The notes beneath the pieces are model-generated. The model ran no database searches and was not told where the DNA came from. It saw only the letters and a program-made list of their open reading frames with translations. A stretch of DNA of 64,000 nucleotides from Deltaproteobacteria bacterium UBA1386 (GTDB lineage Bacteria; Desulfobacterota; Syntrophorhabdia; Syntrophorhabdales; Syntrophorhabdaceae), in assembly GCA_002305765.1 (NCBI GenBank), contig DBQU01000075.1:4558-68557 (forward strand), written 5' to 3'. Positions 53,601 through 60,131 of this stretch are shown here, piece after piece. How positions within the stretch are numbered: the first letter of the stretch is position 1; each line of letters starts with the position of its first letter. Both the position numbers and the translations under genes were made by a program.

Positions 53601-54431
53601 ATCGTCCTCAGGACGGAGCTGTGTCCGGGTTTCCTTATCGTGATGGCCGACCTCGTCCAGATCGACCAGGTCCTCATGAACCTCGTGGCCAATGCCCGGG
53701 ACGCCATGCCCACAGGTGGCATCCTCACGATCAGCACGAAAAGGGTGAACGGGACTGACGGAGAGAGGGGAAACCGGTTCGCCTGCATCAGCGTTTCCGA
53801 CACGGGTGTCGGCATGGACGCCAGGACGAAGGAGAAGGTCTTCGAGCCCTTCTTCACGACAAAGGAATCGGGGAAAGGAACGGGGCTGGGTCTTGCGATA
53901 GTCTACGGGATAATCCAACAGCACAATGGTTCCATCAGCGTTGCCAGCGAGTTGGGTCACGGGACGACCTTCGAAGTGTTCCTTCCCATAGTCGAGGCCG
54001 TTCCTGATAAAGAGGCACAGACCGTCGCCGACGACCCGAGGGGCAGCGAAAAAATTCTTGTCGTGGAGGACAACGAGGAACTGAGGAACCTCCTGCGCAC
54101 CGTTCTTTCAGAGCAGGGCTACAGGGTCTTCGAGGCGGTGGATGGACTCGACGCCATCGAAGCACAACACCGGTGCCGGGCGGACCTCATCATCCTCGAT
54201 GTCGTCATGCCGAAGATGAACGGCAAAGAGGCCTACGATAGACTGAAGTCCATGGACCCCGATATCAGGGTTCTTTTCATGAGCGGCTACACTGACGACA
54301 TCATCCACCAAAAGGGCATCCTTGACGCGACGATAGAGTATATAGCCAAGCCCATCCTGCCCCGGGACCTCCTGAAGAAGGTGAGGGAACTCCTGGATGA
54401 AGAGACCCTGAAGAAGGCCCCTATTTCTTGA
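50631..54431 (+). CDS. Hybrid sensor kinase with ABC-type sensor, four PAS domains and receiver
   Basis: From ATG 50631 the product has about 1266 residues. A signal anchor (about 25-45) leads into a periplasmic ABC substrate-binding-like domain (about 47-345; KTALFLHSYHRTDWTETIME, FDVILVSDDNAFRFVL). A membrane helix (about 355-382) is followed by four PAS domains (about 400-890), then HisKA (IAHDFNNILSAIIGYS, His near 907) and HATPase (NARDAMPTGG, DTGVGMD, GTGLGLAIV). A C-terminal receiver follows, with its Asp in LIILDVVMPKMNG near 1189. It may bind a small ligand outside the cell. The frame is open back to 50448, but that part contains the promoter. Its stop overlaps the convergent transaldolase gene by 11 nt. 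Confidence 0.92.
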   Translation: MSITSGAAGNDLQRKEKRRVANPAGTAILAVFSFLLFAGACGAFTTERHKTALFLHSYHRTDWTETIMEGYISALQGRDDLGVHVEYMDTKKTETAEYLRKLRDIYAMKFGAIRFDVILVSDDNAFRFVLSHHKDLFSYAPIVFCGVNRSSRDPVAGRNNVVGVLEGDDFEETLAFAFRVRPKTRTVYVVHDRTKENLKRLEELSRIIRAGYPRVTVETLGDLSYSRILEAMPTLPRDSIVFFISLWQDAEGRPVSAREASRILRLSPVPVFGRSGSLVGKGLVGGKCVSGFSQGRAAGLLARQILDGKVPGDLPRVIESPNRFMFDHAELVEHGIAENVLPPGSVILNKPPSFFEQNRSTILTAIAVIIVLLAFIAVLVIGLARLKRTSLKLRSREQELLASQETLSGILSASPSGIVKIRGRVFEWVNDAMCSITGYEEDELVGHDSRFLYPDDEEYERVGREIYRKGQEESRWVRKDGTVIELLFQVAKATGDSYIAIITDITERIRTARALRESEKLYRNIIEKIQDVFYRFDINGILIMINPAGARMFRYDSVEDMLGLPMEAFWNDPRDLYRMIEELKDRDRVNDYEALLRRKDGTTLYVSITTHYFLDDEGRIAGREGILRDITERKMAAEALRESEVRYRALFEFSPDAVLVLKDGVYMDCNSRTLELMKCAKEDILGKGPYSFSPEIQPDGTSSIDKANEKMRLAMSGKPQFFEWRNIVLDGSGFFDVEVNLSRFDVNNEVYLLVIVRDITERKRAEAEIRRLVTAIEQAAEDIFITDAEGVIEYVNPAFESVTGYSRGEVLGRTPAFLTSGLHDREFYGNLWETIRSGKVWTGTIVNRRKDGTFIHEESTVGPLVDSSGAITGYIALNRDVTRQVQLESQLHQSQKMEVIGQLAGGIAHDFNNILSAIIGYSNLVQIKLPPDDPVRKYVDQIVASSGKAAILTQSLLAFSRKQIIDPKPMDVNGAITGTKKLLSRLITEDIVLRTELCPGFLIVMADLVQIDQVLMNLVANARDAMPTGGILTISTKRVNGTDGERGNRFACISVSDTGVGMDARTKEKVFEPFFTTKESGKGTGLGLAIVYGIIQQHNGSISVASELGHGTTFEVFLPIVEAVPDKEAQTVADDPRGSEKILVVEDNEELRNLLRTVLSEQGYRVFEAVDGLDAIEAQHRCRADLIILDVVMPKMNGKEAYDRLKSMDPDIRVLFMSGYTDDIIHQKGILDATIEYIAKPILPRDLLKKVRELLDEETLKKAPIS

Positions 54432-55065
54432 TGCCCTCCCAGTCCTTGAGGAATTTCTGCAGGCCGATGTCCGTCAGGGGATGATTCATGAGCTGCGAGA
54501 GGACGTTGAAGGGGATGGTGGCAATATCGGCGCCGACAAGGGCCGCGTCGAGGACGTGCGTGGGGTTACGGATGCTTGCGACGATGACCTCCGTCTCAAA
54601 GGCGTAGTTGTAGAATATGGTAACGATGTTCTCGATGATATCCATGCCCCTCTGAGATATATCATCGAGCCTGCCGATAAAGGGGCTCACGTACGTGGCG
54701 CCCGCCTTCGCGGCAATGAGGGCCTGAACGGGCTGAAAGATGAGGGTCACATTCGTCTTGATGCCCTCGTCGGTCAACGTCCTGACGGCCCGGATACCCT
54801 CACCCGTCATGGGTATCTTGACGACGGCGTTCTCGCCCAGCGCGGCGAGTTTCCGAGCCTCCTCGCACATGCCTTCCGCCGTGGTCGATATGACTTCCAG
54901 GCTGACGGGCCCGGGAACGGTCTGAAGTATCTCGCGGAGCACGGCGTCGGGGTCCTTCTTCTCTTTTGCGAGAAGTGACGGATTGGTGGTCACGCCATCG
55001 ACGAGCCCCATCTCCATTCCCTTTCTGATCTCGTTTATATTTGCCGTATCTATAAAGAATTTCAT
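54421..55065 (-). CDS. Transaldolase-like fructose-6-phosphate aldolase (TalC/FSA family)
   Basis: This 214-residue enzyme belongs to the short class I aldolases that act on fructose 6-phosphate or as transaldolases. It has FIDTANINEIRKG, GVTTNPSLLAKE and the Schiff-base Lys83 in AVVKIPMTGEG. ATG 55065 follows GGAGGTCAGGAA. The frame runs further upstream as a hydrophobic tail, but that is repeat sequence. It is transcribed against the hybrid kinase and the two 3' ends overlap. Confidence 0.95.
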   Translation of the reverse strand: MKFFIDTANINEIRKGMEMGLVDGVTTNPSLLAKEKKDPDAVLREILQTVPGPVSLEVISTTAEGMCEEARKLAALGENAVVKIPMTGEGIRAVRTLTDEGIKTNVTLIFQPVQALIAAKAGATYVSPFIGRLDDISQRGMDIIENIVTIFYNYAFETEVIVASIRNPTHVLDAALVGADIATIPFNVLSQLMNHPLTDIGLQKFLKDWEGIKK

Positions 55066-55130
55066 TTCCTGACCTCCGAACATGATGGTGGATATAAAAA
55101 CTGTAAGAGTATACACGATTATGAAGAGAA

Positions 55131-55309
55131 TGACCAATAAGAAGAGAATGACCAATTGACCAAATTCCAATGACCAATGAAGAGGATAATGACCAATGTA
55201 CCAATAACCAATTGAACAAAGAGAAGGACAGAATGGACTGCCTGTATCGTTCTCTTTTTGGTTATTGTCTGTTTATCTGGTCATTGGAATTTGGTCATTG
55301 GTCATTATC
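55131..55309. repeat. Inverted arrays of a TGGTCAT heptamer
   Basis: The left arm (about 55145-55180) has AATGACC, AATTGACC, AAATTCC, AATGACC. The right arm (about 55278-55308) has TGGTCAT, TGGAATT, TGGTCAT, TGGTCAT. The arms match nearly completely over about 26 bp with about 100 nt between them. The right arm abuts the -35 region of the trpB2 promoter. Confidence 0.8.
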
Positions 55310-55316
55310 TTTTATT

Positions 55317-55345
55317 TTGACATCCTCCATTTCCCATGTTATAAA
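55317..55345 (+). promoter_or_regulatory. Sigma-70 promoter of the trp leader
   Basis: A perfect TTGACA (55317-55322), 17-nt spacer, TATAAA (55340-55345). Transcription would start near 55352, about 2 nt before the leader-peptide ATG. Confidence 0.8.
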
Positions 55346-55353
55346 GCCTCATT

Positions 55354-55401
55354 ATGACGAACGCAGCGACAAACAACTGGTGGTGGTGGCGGAGATTGTA
55401 G
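55354..55401 (+). CDS. Tryptophan leader peptide with four tandem Trp codons
   Basis: The 15-codon frame encodes MTNAATNNWWWWRRL and ends in TAG at 55399-55401. The four Trp codons occupy 55378-55389. Four consecutive Trp in 15 residues is not expected by chance. The frame sits between a strong promoter and an intrinsic terminator upstream of a tryptophan synthase gene, the arrangement of ribosome-mediated attenuation. No Shine-Dalgarno element precedes it; translation may be leaderless. Confidence 0.88.
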   Translation: MTNAATNNWWWWRRL

Positions 55402-55461
55402 GTGTGAGACCGTAATTTTCCGGCCATGGACGGTTTCACACCGTCCATGGCCGTTTTATTT
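55401..55461 (+). terminator. Trp attenuator: antiterminator arms and intrinsic terminator
   Basis: The terminator is a 13-bp stem (CGGCCATGGACGG, 55421-55433, with its complement 55441-55453), loop TTTCACA, then TTTTATTT. Arm 1, GGTGTGAGACCGT (55401-55413), follows the leader stop and can pair at 12 of 13 positions with ACGGTTTCACACC (55430-55442). That segment is part of the terminator stem and loop, so the two structures exclude each other. A ribosome finishing the leader would cover arm 1 and allow termination. One stalled at the Trp codons would leave it free to form the antiterminator. Confidence 0.85.
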
Positions 55462-55463
55462 GA

Positions 55464-55502
55464 AAAGGGCCATGGGCAGACAAGCTCATGGCCCTTTCTG
55501 TT
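55464..55502 (+). terminator. Second terminator-like hairpin before trpB2
   Basis: AAAGGGCCATGGGC (55464-55477) pairs with GCTCATGGCCCTTT (55484-55497) in 14 bp including one G-U, loop AGACAA, then CTGTT. It shares GGCCATGG with the first terminator, so cross-pairing between the two is possible. It could be a second stop or a structure near the trpB2 ribosome site. Confidence 0.6.
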
Positions 55503-55523
55503 ACCGAAAGAAAGGAGGGTATC

Positions 55524-56885
55524 ATGGATAAGAAAATATTCCTCAATGAAAAGGACATGCCGCGGGCCTGGTACAATATTCAGGCCGATCTTGAGACGCC
55601 CCTGCCCCCGCCGCTCAACCCGGAAACGGGGGAGCCCGTGACGCCGGACATGCTCGAGGCCATCTTCCCGATGAACCTCATCGAGCAGGAGGTGAGCACC
55701 GAGAGGTTCATAGACATTCCCGGTGAGGTCATGGAAAGACTCCTCATGTGGAGGCCGACGCCATTGTGCCGGGCCACGGGGCTTGAAAAGTTCCTCGGGA
55801 CGCCCGCCCACATCTATTATAAGAACGAAGGGGTCAGCCCCCCGGGAAGCCACAAGCCGAACACGGCCATCGCGCAGGCCTACTATAACAAGGAGGCCGG
55901 CATCAAGAGGCTCACGACGGAGACGGGGGCCGGACAGTGGGGGAGCGCCCTTGCCTTCGCCTGCAACCAGTTCGGCATCGAGCTGAAGATCTACATGGTC
56001 CGTGTGAGCTTCAACCAGAAGCCGTACCGGCGCGTCATGATGGAGACCTGGGGAGGGAAGTGCGTGCCCAGCCCGAGTCCCGACACGAAAGCCGGGCGCG
56101 CGTTCCTCGAAGGGAACCCGGACCACCCTGGAAGCCTCGGAATGGCGATCAGTGAGGCCATCGAGGACGCGGTGACCTCGAAGAACACGAAGTACTCCCT
56201 GGGCAGCGTCCTCAACCACGTCCTCCTCCACCAGTCCGTTATCGGCCTTGAAGCACAGCGGCAGCTCGAGCTCGCGGGAGAATACCCCGATGTCGTCATC
56301 GGGTGCGCGGGCGGTGGCAGCAACTTCGCCGGCATAGCCTTCCCTTTCATCCGTGACAAGATCCACGGGAAAGAGATACGGGTGATAGCCGCGGAGCCCA
56401 CCTCCTGTCCGACGTTGACCAGGGGCCGGTATGTCTATGATTTCGGGGACACCGCCGGGATGACGCCGCTTCTGCCCATGTACTCCATCGGGCACGGATT
56501 CGTTCCCGCGCCGATACACGCGGGGGGCCTTCGGTATCACGGCATGGCACCCCTCGTCAGCAAGGTCTTCGCCGACGGGCTCATCGAGGCGCGCGCATAC
56601 AACCAGATCGAGACGTTCTCGGCGGGCGTTATCTTCGCCCGGACGGAAGGGTTCATCCCGGCGCCGGAGACGAACCACGCCATAGCCTGTGCCGTCGATG
56701 AGGCGAAAAGGGCGAAGGAAGAGGGTAAGGAGAAGGTCATCCTCATGAACTTCAGCGGCCACGGTGTCATAGACCTGCCGTCCTATGATGCCTTCCTGTC
56801 GGGCAAGCTCCAGGATTACGCGATGCCCGACAACGAGATAACGGAACTCCTCCGCAGCCTGGAGAAGTATCCGAAACCTAAATGA
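55524..56885 (+). CDS. trpB2: Tryptophan synthase beta chain, TrpB2 type
   Basis: TrpB condenses indole with serine in a PLP-dependent reaction. The 453-residue product has the TrpB2 N-terminus (residues about 10-70, longer than TrpB1), PLP-Lys111 in GSHKPNTA, ETGAGQWGSALA, and the phosphate loop GCAGGGSNFAG (260-270). TrpB2 enzymes often work without TrpA and salvage free indole; no trpA is nearby. ATG 55524 follows AAAGGAGGG. Expression is probably controlled by the Trp attenuator directly upstream. Confidence 0.95.
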   Translation: MDKKIFLNEKDMPRAWYNIQADLETPLPPPLNPETGEPVTPDMLEAIFPMNLIEQEVSTERFIDIPGEVMERLLMWRPTPLCRATGLEKFLGTPAHIYYKNEGVSPPGSHKPNTAIAQAYYNKEAGIKRLTTETGAGQWGSALAFACNQFGIELKIYMVRVSFNQKPYRRVMMETWGGKCVPSPSPDTKAGRAFLEGNPDHPGSLGMAISEAIEDAVTSKNTKYSLGSVLNHVLLHQSVIGLEAQRQLELAGEYPDVVIGCAGGGSNFAGIAFPFIRDKIHGKEIRVIAAEPTSCPTLTRGRYVYDFGDTAGMTPLLPMYSIGHGFVPAPIHAGGLRYHGMAPLVSKVFADGLIEARAYNQIETFSAGVIFARTEGFIPAPETNHAIACAVDEAKRAKEEGKEKVILMNFSGHGVIDLPSYDAFLSGKLQDYAMPDNEITELLRSLEKYPKPK

Positions 56886-56888
56886 GGC

Positions 56889-56952
56889 GGGTAATGGGTG
56901 ATGGGTGCATTCATTGCCTTTCCCATAACCCATGACCCATCACCTATCACCG
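56889..56952. repeat. Inverted arrays of a GATGGGT heptamer
   Basis: The left arm is GGGTAAT, GGGTGAT, GGGTGCA. The right arm is CCCATAA, CCCATGA, CCCATCA, CCTATCA. The spacer is about 20 nt. It lies between trpB2 and the next gene and could form a hairpin in the mRNA. Confidence 0.75.
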
Positions 56953-56960
56953 AGGTTTCT

Positions 56961-57197
56961 ATGGAGATCTATTGTGGTCAGCTGGGGATGATCATCGGGT
57001 TCGATTATTGTCTCCAGGTCCAGAACGGTTTGCCCTGCTCCAACACCTTTGGGTGCTGGAAAGAAAGGGTTGACGTGGTCGCTCTTCTTAGGGCAAAGTT
57101 TACTGACGAAGAATTGCGACTGGCCTTCAACACACTGCCGAGATCGAGGCTCGACAGGATACTGGAGTCCGCCCGTTCAGCTTGCAAGGAGGAATAG
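56961..57197 (+). CDS. Small Cys-containing protein in the trpB2/ior cluster
   Basis: From ATG 56961 (GAGG upstream) the product is 78 residues with Cys at 5, 17, 26, 32 and 75 and a helical C-terminal half (ELRLAFNTLPRSRLDRILES). No family is recognised. The cysteines may bind a metal or cluster, but their spacing fits no standard motif. It ends immediately before the aminotransferase ATG, so co-transcription is likely. The frame continues upstream into repeat sequence, which is not taken as coding. Confidence 0.75.
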   Translation: MEIYCGQLGMIIGFDYCLQVQNGLPCSNTFGCWKERVDVVALLRAKFTDEELRLAFNTLPRSRLDRILESARSACKEE

Positions 57198-58298
57198 ATG
57201 CTGCTTTCCGACAGGGTCATGCAGATGAGGCCATCGGGGGTGCGAAAGATCTTCGACCTGGCGCAAAAAGTGAAGAACCCCATCAACCTCAGCATCGGGG
57301 AACCTGATTTCGATATTCCCGATGTGGTGAAGGATGAAGGGATAAAGTGGATACAGAAGGGTTTCAACAAGTACACGCCCTCGGGAGGGATCCCGGAGCT
57401 TCGGGAAAAGGTCCTCGGTCATCTCAGGGGAAAGGGGATAGTCTGCGAGGACGCCATCATCACGGCGGGGGTGACGGGAGGTCTTCTTCTGGCCCTCATG
57501 ACGACGCTCAACCCCGGTGACGAGGTCATCATCCCCGACCCCTACTTCGTTCTCTACGAGTACCAGGTCCTGCTGCTGGGAGGGCGGCCCGTCTTCTTCG
57601 ATACCTATCCCGATTTCACGATCAGGGAGGAGGAACTGCGCCGGGCAATAACGGACAGGACGAGGGTCATCCTCATCAACAGCCCCAACAATCCGACGGG
57701 CATGGTCAATTCCCGGGAAGAGCTGGAAATGGTGGCGAGGGTGGCGCGCGAGAAGGACCTCCTCGTCTTCTCCGACGATATCTACGACCGCTTCGTCTTT
57801 GATGAAGAGGAGGGGGAGAAGCCGTACCTGGGCAAAATGTACGAAAAGACGCTCACCTTCGGCGGCTTCTCGAAGACCTGGGGGATGACGGGTTGGCGCC
57901 TGGGGTACGTGGCGGGGCCGAGCGAGGTCATTCAGTGTATGATAACGATGCAGCAATACGCCTTCTCGAGCGTCACGTCCTTCGCGCAAAAGGCGGCCCT
58001 CGTTGCCCTCGACGAGGGCATGGACGACATGATCGCCGGGTACCGTAAGAAACGGGACCTCATTTACAACGGGCTCAAGGACACATACAATGTGGTTAAG
58101 CCGAAGGGGGCCTTCTTCATCTTTCCCGAGATTCCCGGCGGCAACGCCATGGCATTCGTGGAAAGGGCATTGGAGAACAATCTCTTCATCATACCGGGCA
58201 GTGTTTTTTCGGCAAGGGACACTCATGTGCGCATCTCTTTCGCAGCCACCGAGGAGAACCTCCTCAAGGGAATCGACGTACTGAGAAGAATGGCGTAA
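57198..58298 (+). CDS. PLP-dependent aminotransferase, class I (aspartate/aromatic type)
   Basis: The 366-residue enzyme has the class I fold: INLSIGEPDFDIP at about 30-42, NSPNNPTG (161-168), SDDIYDRF (192-199), PLP-Lys226 in FGGFSKTWGMTGWRLGY, and a C-terminal Arg in HVRISFA. Placement between trpB2 and the indolepyruvate oxidoreductase genes suggests it interconverts aromatic amino acids and arylpyruvates; specificity is inferred from context. Confidence 0.93.
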   Translation: MLLSDRVMQMRPSGVRKIFDLAQKVKNPINLSIGEPDFDIPDVVKDEGIKWIQKGFNKYTPSGGIPELREKVLGHLRGKGIVCEDAIITAGVTGGLLLALMTTLNPGDEVIIPDPYFVLYEYQVLLLGGRPVFFDTYPDFTIREEELRRAITDRTRVILINSPNNPTGMVNSREELEMVARVAREKDLLVFSDDIYDRFVFDEEEGEKPYLGKMYEKTLTFGGFSKTWGMTGWRLGYVAGPSEVIQCMITMQQYAFSSVTSFAQKAALVALDEGMDDMIAGYRKKRDLIYNGLKDTYNVVKPKGAFFIFPEIPGGNAMAFVERALENNLFIIPGSVFSARDTHVRISFAATEENLLKGIDVLRRMA

Positions 58299-58314
58299 AG
58301 GAGTTTTCGGAACG

Positions 58315-59526
58315 ATGCATGAGAATGTGATCAGGTTGTTGATGGAGAATGCCGTGCAGCAGATCTACGTGACGAACAGGGGCACGGCGGCGACGGCGCG
58401 GAAGGTGTCGGGCGCGCTGCATTGCGAGGTTTCGACGAACGAGAAGATAGCCTTCGAGCTTGCCCTGGCAGGCGCCTACGTGCGCAAGAGGACGGCCTGC
58501 ATCCTCTCCACGGAAGGTCTCTACGAGGCCCTCGACCCCGTCATGAGCTCCGCCTACACGGGGGTGGCCGGGTCCTTCGTCGTCGTGGCCGTTCAGGAGA
58601 ACGACGAGGAGGTGACCCCTCTCGGCCCGTTCTCGAAGCTGCCCCTTATCGTCACCGAAAAGGAAGAAGAACTGGAAAGGGCCGTCAGGTACGGGCTCGA
58701 ACTTTCCGAGGAGTACAGGATCCCCGTTATCGTGCAGGCCGTCCCGGCCGGGTGCGGCACAGGCCGTAAGACCGCGGGGCAGACCGCAAAGACGGCAGGG
58801 AACGCGGCCATGCTCGTAAAGGAGCCGGGCAGGTGGGCGGCGACGCCGAAGTTCCGTTTCCAGCTTCACGGGGAGCTCAACGAAAAGATCAGGAAGATCG
58901 GCGAGGCCTTCGAGACCTATGAGGACAACCTCATCATCTCAAAGGGTTCAACGGGACTTGTCACGGACCGGCTGTCCCGTCTCGAGTTCTACGACGAGGA
59001 CGCGAGCGTGCTCAGGCTGGCAACTGTCTTTCCCCTGCCGCGGAAGCTCGTGCAGGGTTTCGTCGACAGCATGGACGAGGTCCTCGTCGTCGAGACCTAT
59101 CCGGCGATCGAACTCCAGATACCGGACAGATCGAAGGTGAAGCGGGGGTTCGTCGATACCGGACGCGGCAGACCGCAATACGATGAGATCATAGCAGGGT
59201 TCTCCGTAATCAGGGACCGGCTGGGCCCCGCCTCTTCGATAAACATGGCGCACGGCATCAAGAGGCTCCATCCCGAGAGGAACATCCTGGCCGTGACCTT
59301 CGAGGACCACTTCTTCCATTCAGGGATGCCGGCGTACGTCAACAGCCTCTACAATGGCTCTTCGTTCGTACTTCTCGTCATGGTGAGCGAGAGGGAGGAC
59401 GATCTGAGAAGGATACTGCGGGGCTATGGCGTAAGCGGGGTGCACTCGATCTCGAACATCGACGAGATCGGCCGGTTCCGGGACACGAAGGAGCCCGTGG
59501 TGGCTCTCTACAGGGGTATGATATGA
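58315..59526 (+). CDS. Degenerate IorA-like subunit lacking ferredoxin and TPP motifs
   Basis: The 403-residue protein aligns with the IorA encoded at 60132. STNEKIAFELALAGAYV matches its STNELCAFEVAFGAAAY, and TFEDHFFHSGMPAYVNSLY matches its SIGDSTFLHACMAPLYDAV. The thiamine-pyrophosphate signature is lost: GDSTF has become EDHFF and MDNSTTAMTG has become VSEREDD. The block containing the first TPP loop (CPGCPHRASFF to GDIGCYTLG) and the C-terminal 2[4Fe-4S] domain are absent. It may be a structural or regulatory partner. It overlaps iorB by 4 nt and has AAAGGAG upstream. Confidence 0.85.
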   Translation: MHENVIRLLMENAVQQIYVTNRGTAATARKVSGALHCEVSTNEKIAFELALAGAYVRKRTACILSTEGLYEALDPVMSSAYTGVAGSFVVVAVQENDEEVTPLGPFSKLPLIVTEKEEELERAVRYGLELSEEYRIPVIVQAVPAGCGTGRKTAGQTAKTAGNAAMLVKEPGRWAATPKFRFQLHGELNEKIRKIGEAFETYEDNLIISKGSTGLVTDRLSRLEFYDEDASVLRLATVFPLPRKLVQGFVDSMDEVLVVETYPAIELQIPDRSKVKRGFVDTGRGRPQYDEIIAGFSVIRDRLGPASSINMAHGIKRLHPERNILAVTFEDHFFHSGMPAYVNSLYNGSSFVLLVMVSEREDDLRRILRGYGVSGVHSISNIDEIGRFRDTKEPVVALYRGMI

Positions 59527-60110
59527 GACATGAGATCATATGCGCCGGTATCGGGGGCAGGGGTGTGCTCCTCGCCTCCACGATACTCATCGAGGCCGCC
59601 ATCGGGAGCGGGCTCAAGGCGGTGGCATCCGATGAATACGGTATGAGCCAGAGGGGAGGGTCCGTCGTGTCCCTCGTGAAGGTGGGCGATTTCGCGAGTC
59701 CCTTCATCGGCAGGGAGAACGGCGGCATCCTCCTCGCCTTCGAGGAGAGCGAGTTCTACAAAGCGCTCCTCTTCCTGAAGAAGGGCGGCCTTGCCCTTGT
59801 CAACACCCGTGCGGCTGAGCTGCCGCCGTCCATCGCGGGTCTTCTGGAGAAGCGGGAGATAACCTGCCGCCTCATCGATGCCGACGGTATTGCCCGTCAG
59901 ACGGGCATGTTCCAGTCCGCGAACATGGCCCTTCTCGGCTTTTTCGCCGCCTTCGGCATCGCCCCTTTTACGAAAGAGGTTCTCGAAGAGACGATCAGGT
60001 CCCGCGTGCCGGAGAAGTTTTTGGCAAAGAATCTCGAAGTCTTCGGGAAGGGATTCGACGCCGCGATGAAAATGGGCAACGCGGGGGACCGCCGGACGGA
60101 TATGGTTTAA
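59523..60110 (+). CDS. iorB: Indolepyruvate:ferredoxin oxidoreductase beta subunit
   Basis: IorB is the gamma-type domain of 2-oxoacid:ferredoxin oxidoreductases. The 195-residue protein has ICAGIGGRGVLLASTILIEA at the N-terminus, EYGMSQRGGSVVSLVKVG (about 39-56), and ANMALLGFFAAFGI. It pairs with IorA encoded next. It could equally serve the degenerate IorA just before it. Confidence 0.94.
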   Translation: MRHEIICAGIGGRGVLLASTILIEAAIGSGLKAVASDEYGMSQRGGSVVSLVKVGDFASPFIGRENGGILLAFEESEFYKALLFLKKGGLALVNTRAAELPPSIAGLLEKREITCRLIDADGIARQTGMFQSANMALLGFFAAFGIAPFTKEVLEETIRSRVPEKFLAKNLEVFGKGFDAAMKMGNAGDRRTDMV

Positions 60111-60131
60111 GAGCTTATGGGAGGATCGTCA

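Noticed and set aside
55317..55523. T-box riboswitch upstream of trpB2
   Set aside because: The leader is too short for stem I, and no T-box core sequence is seen. The Trp-codon frame explains the control better.
1682..56952. The repeated short words as a CRISPR array
   Set aside because: Units are 7 or 9 nt, contiguous and degenerate, with no unique spacers of 25-45 nt between them and no cas genes.
58315..59526. The IorA paralogue as a pseudogene or frameshifted iorA
   Set aside because: The frame is intact over 403 codons, has a good ribosome site and overlaps iorB. The loss is of defined motifs and domains, not random decay.
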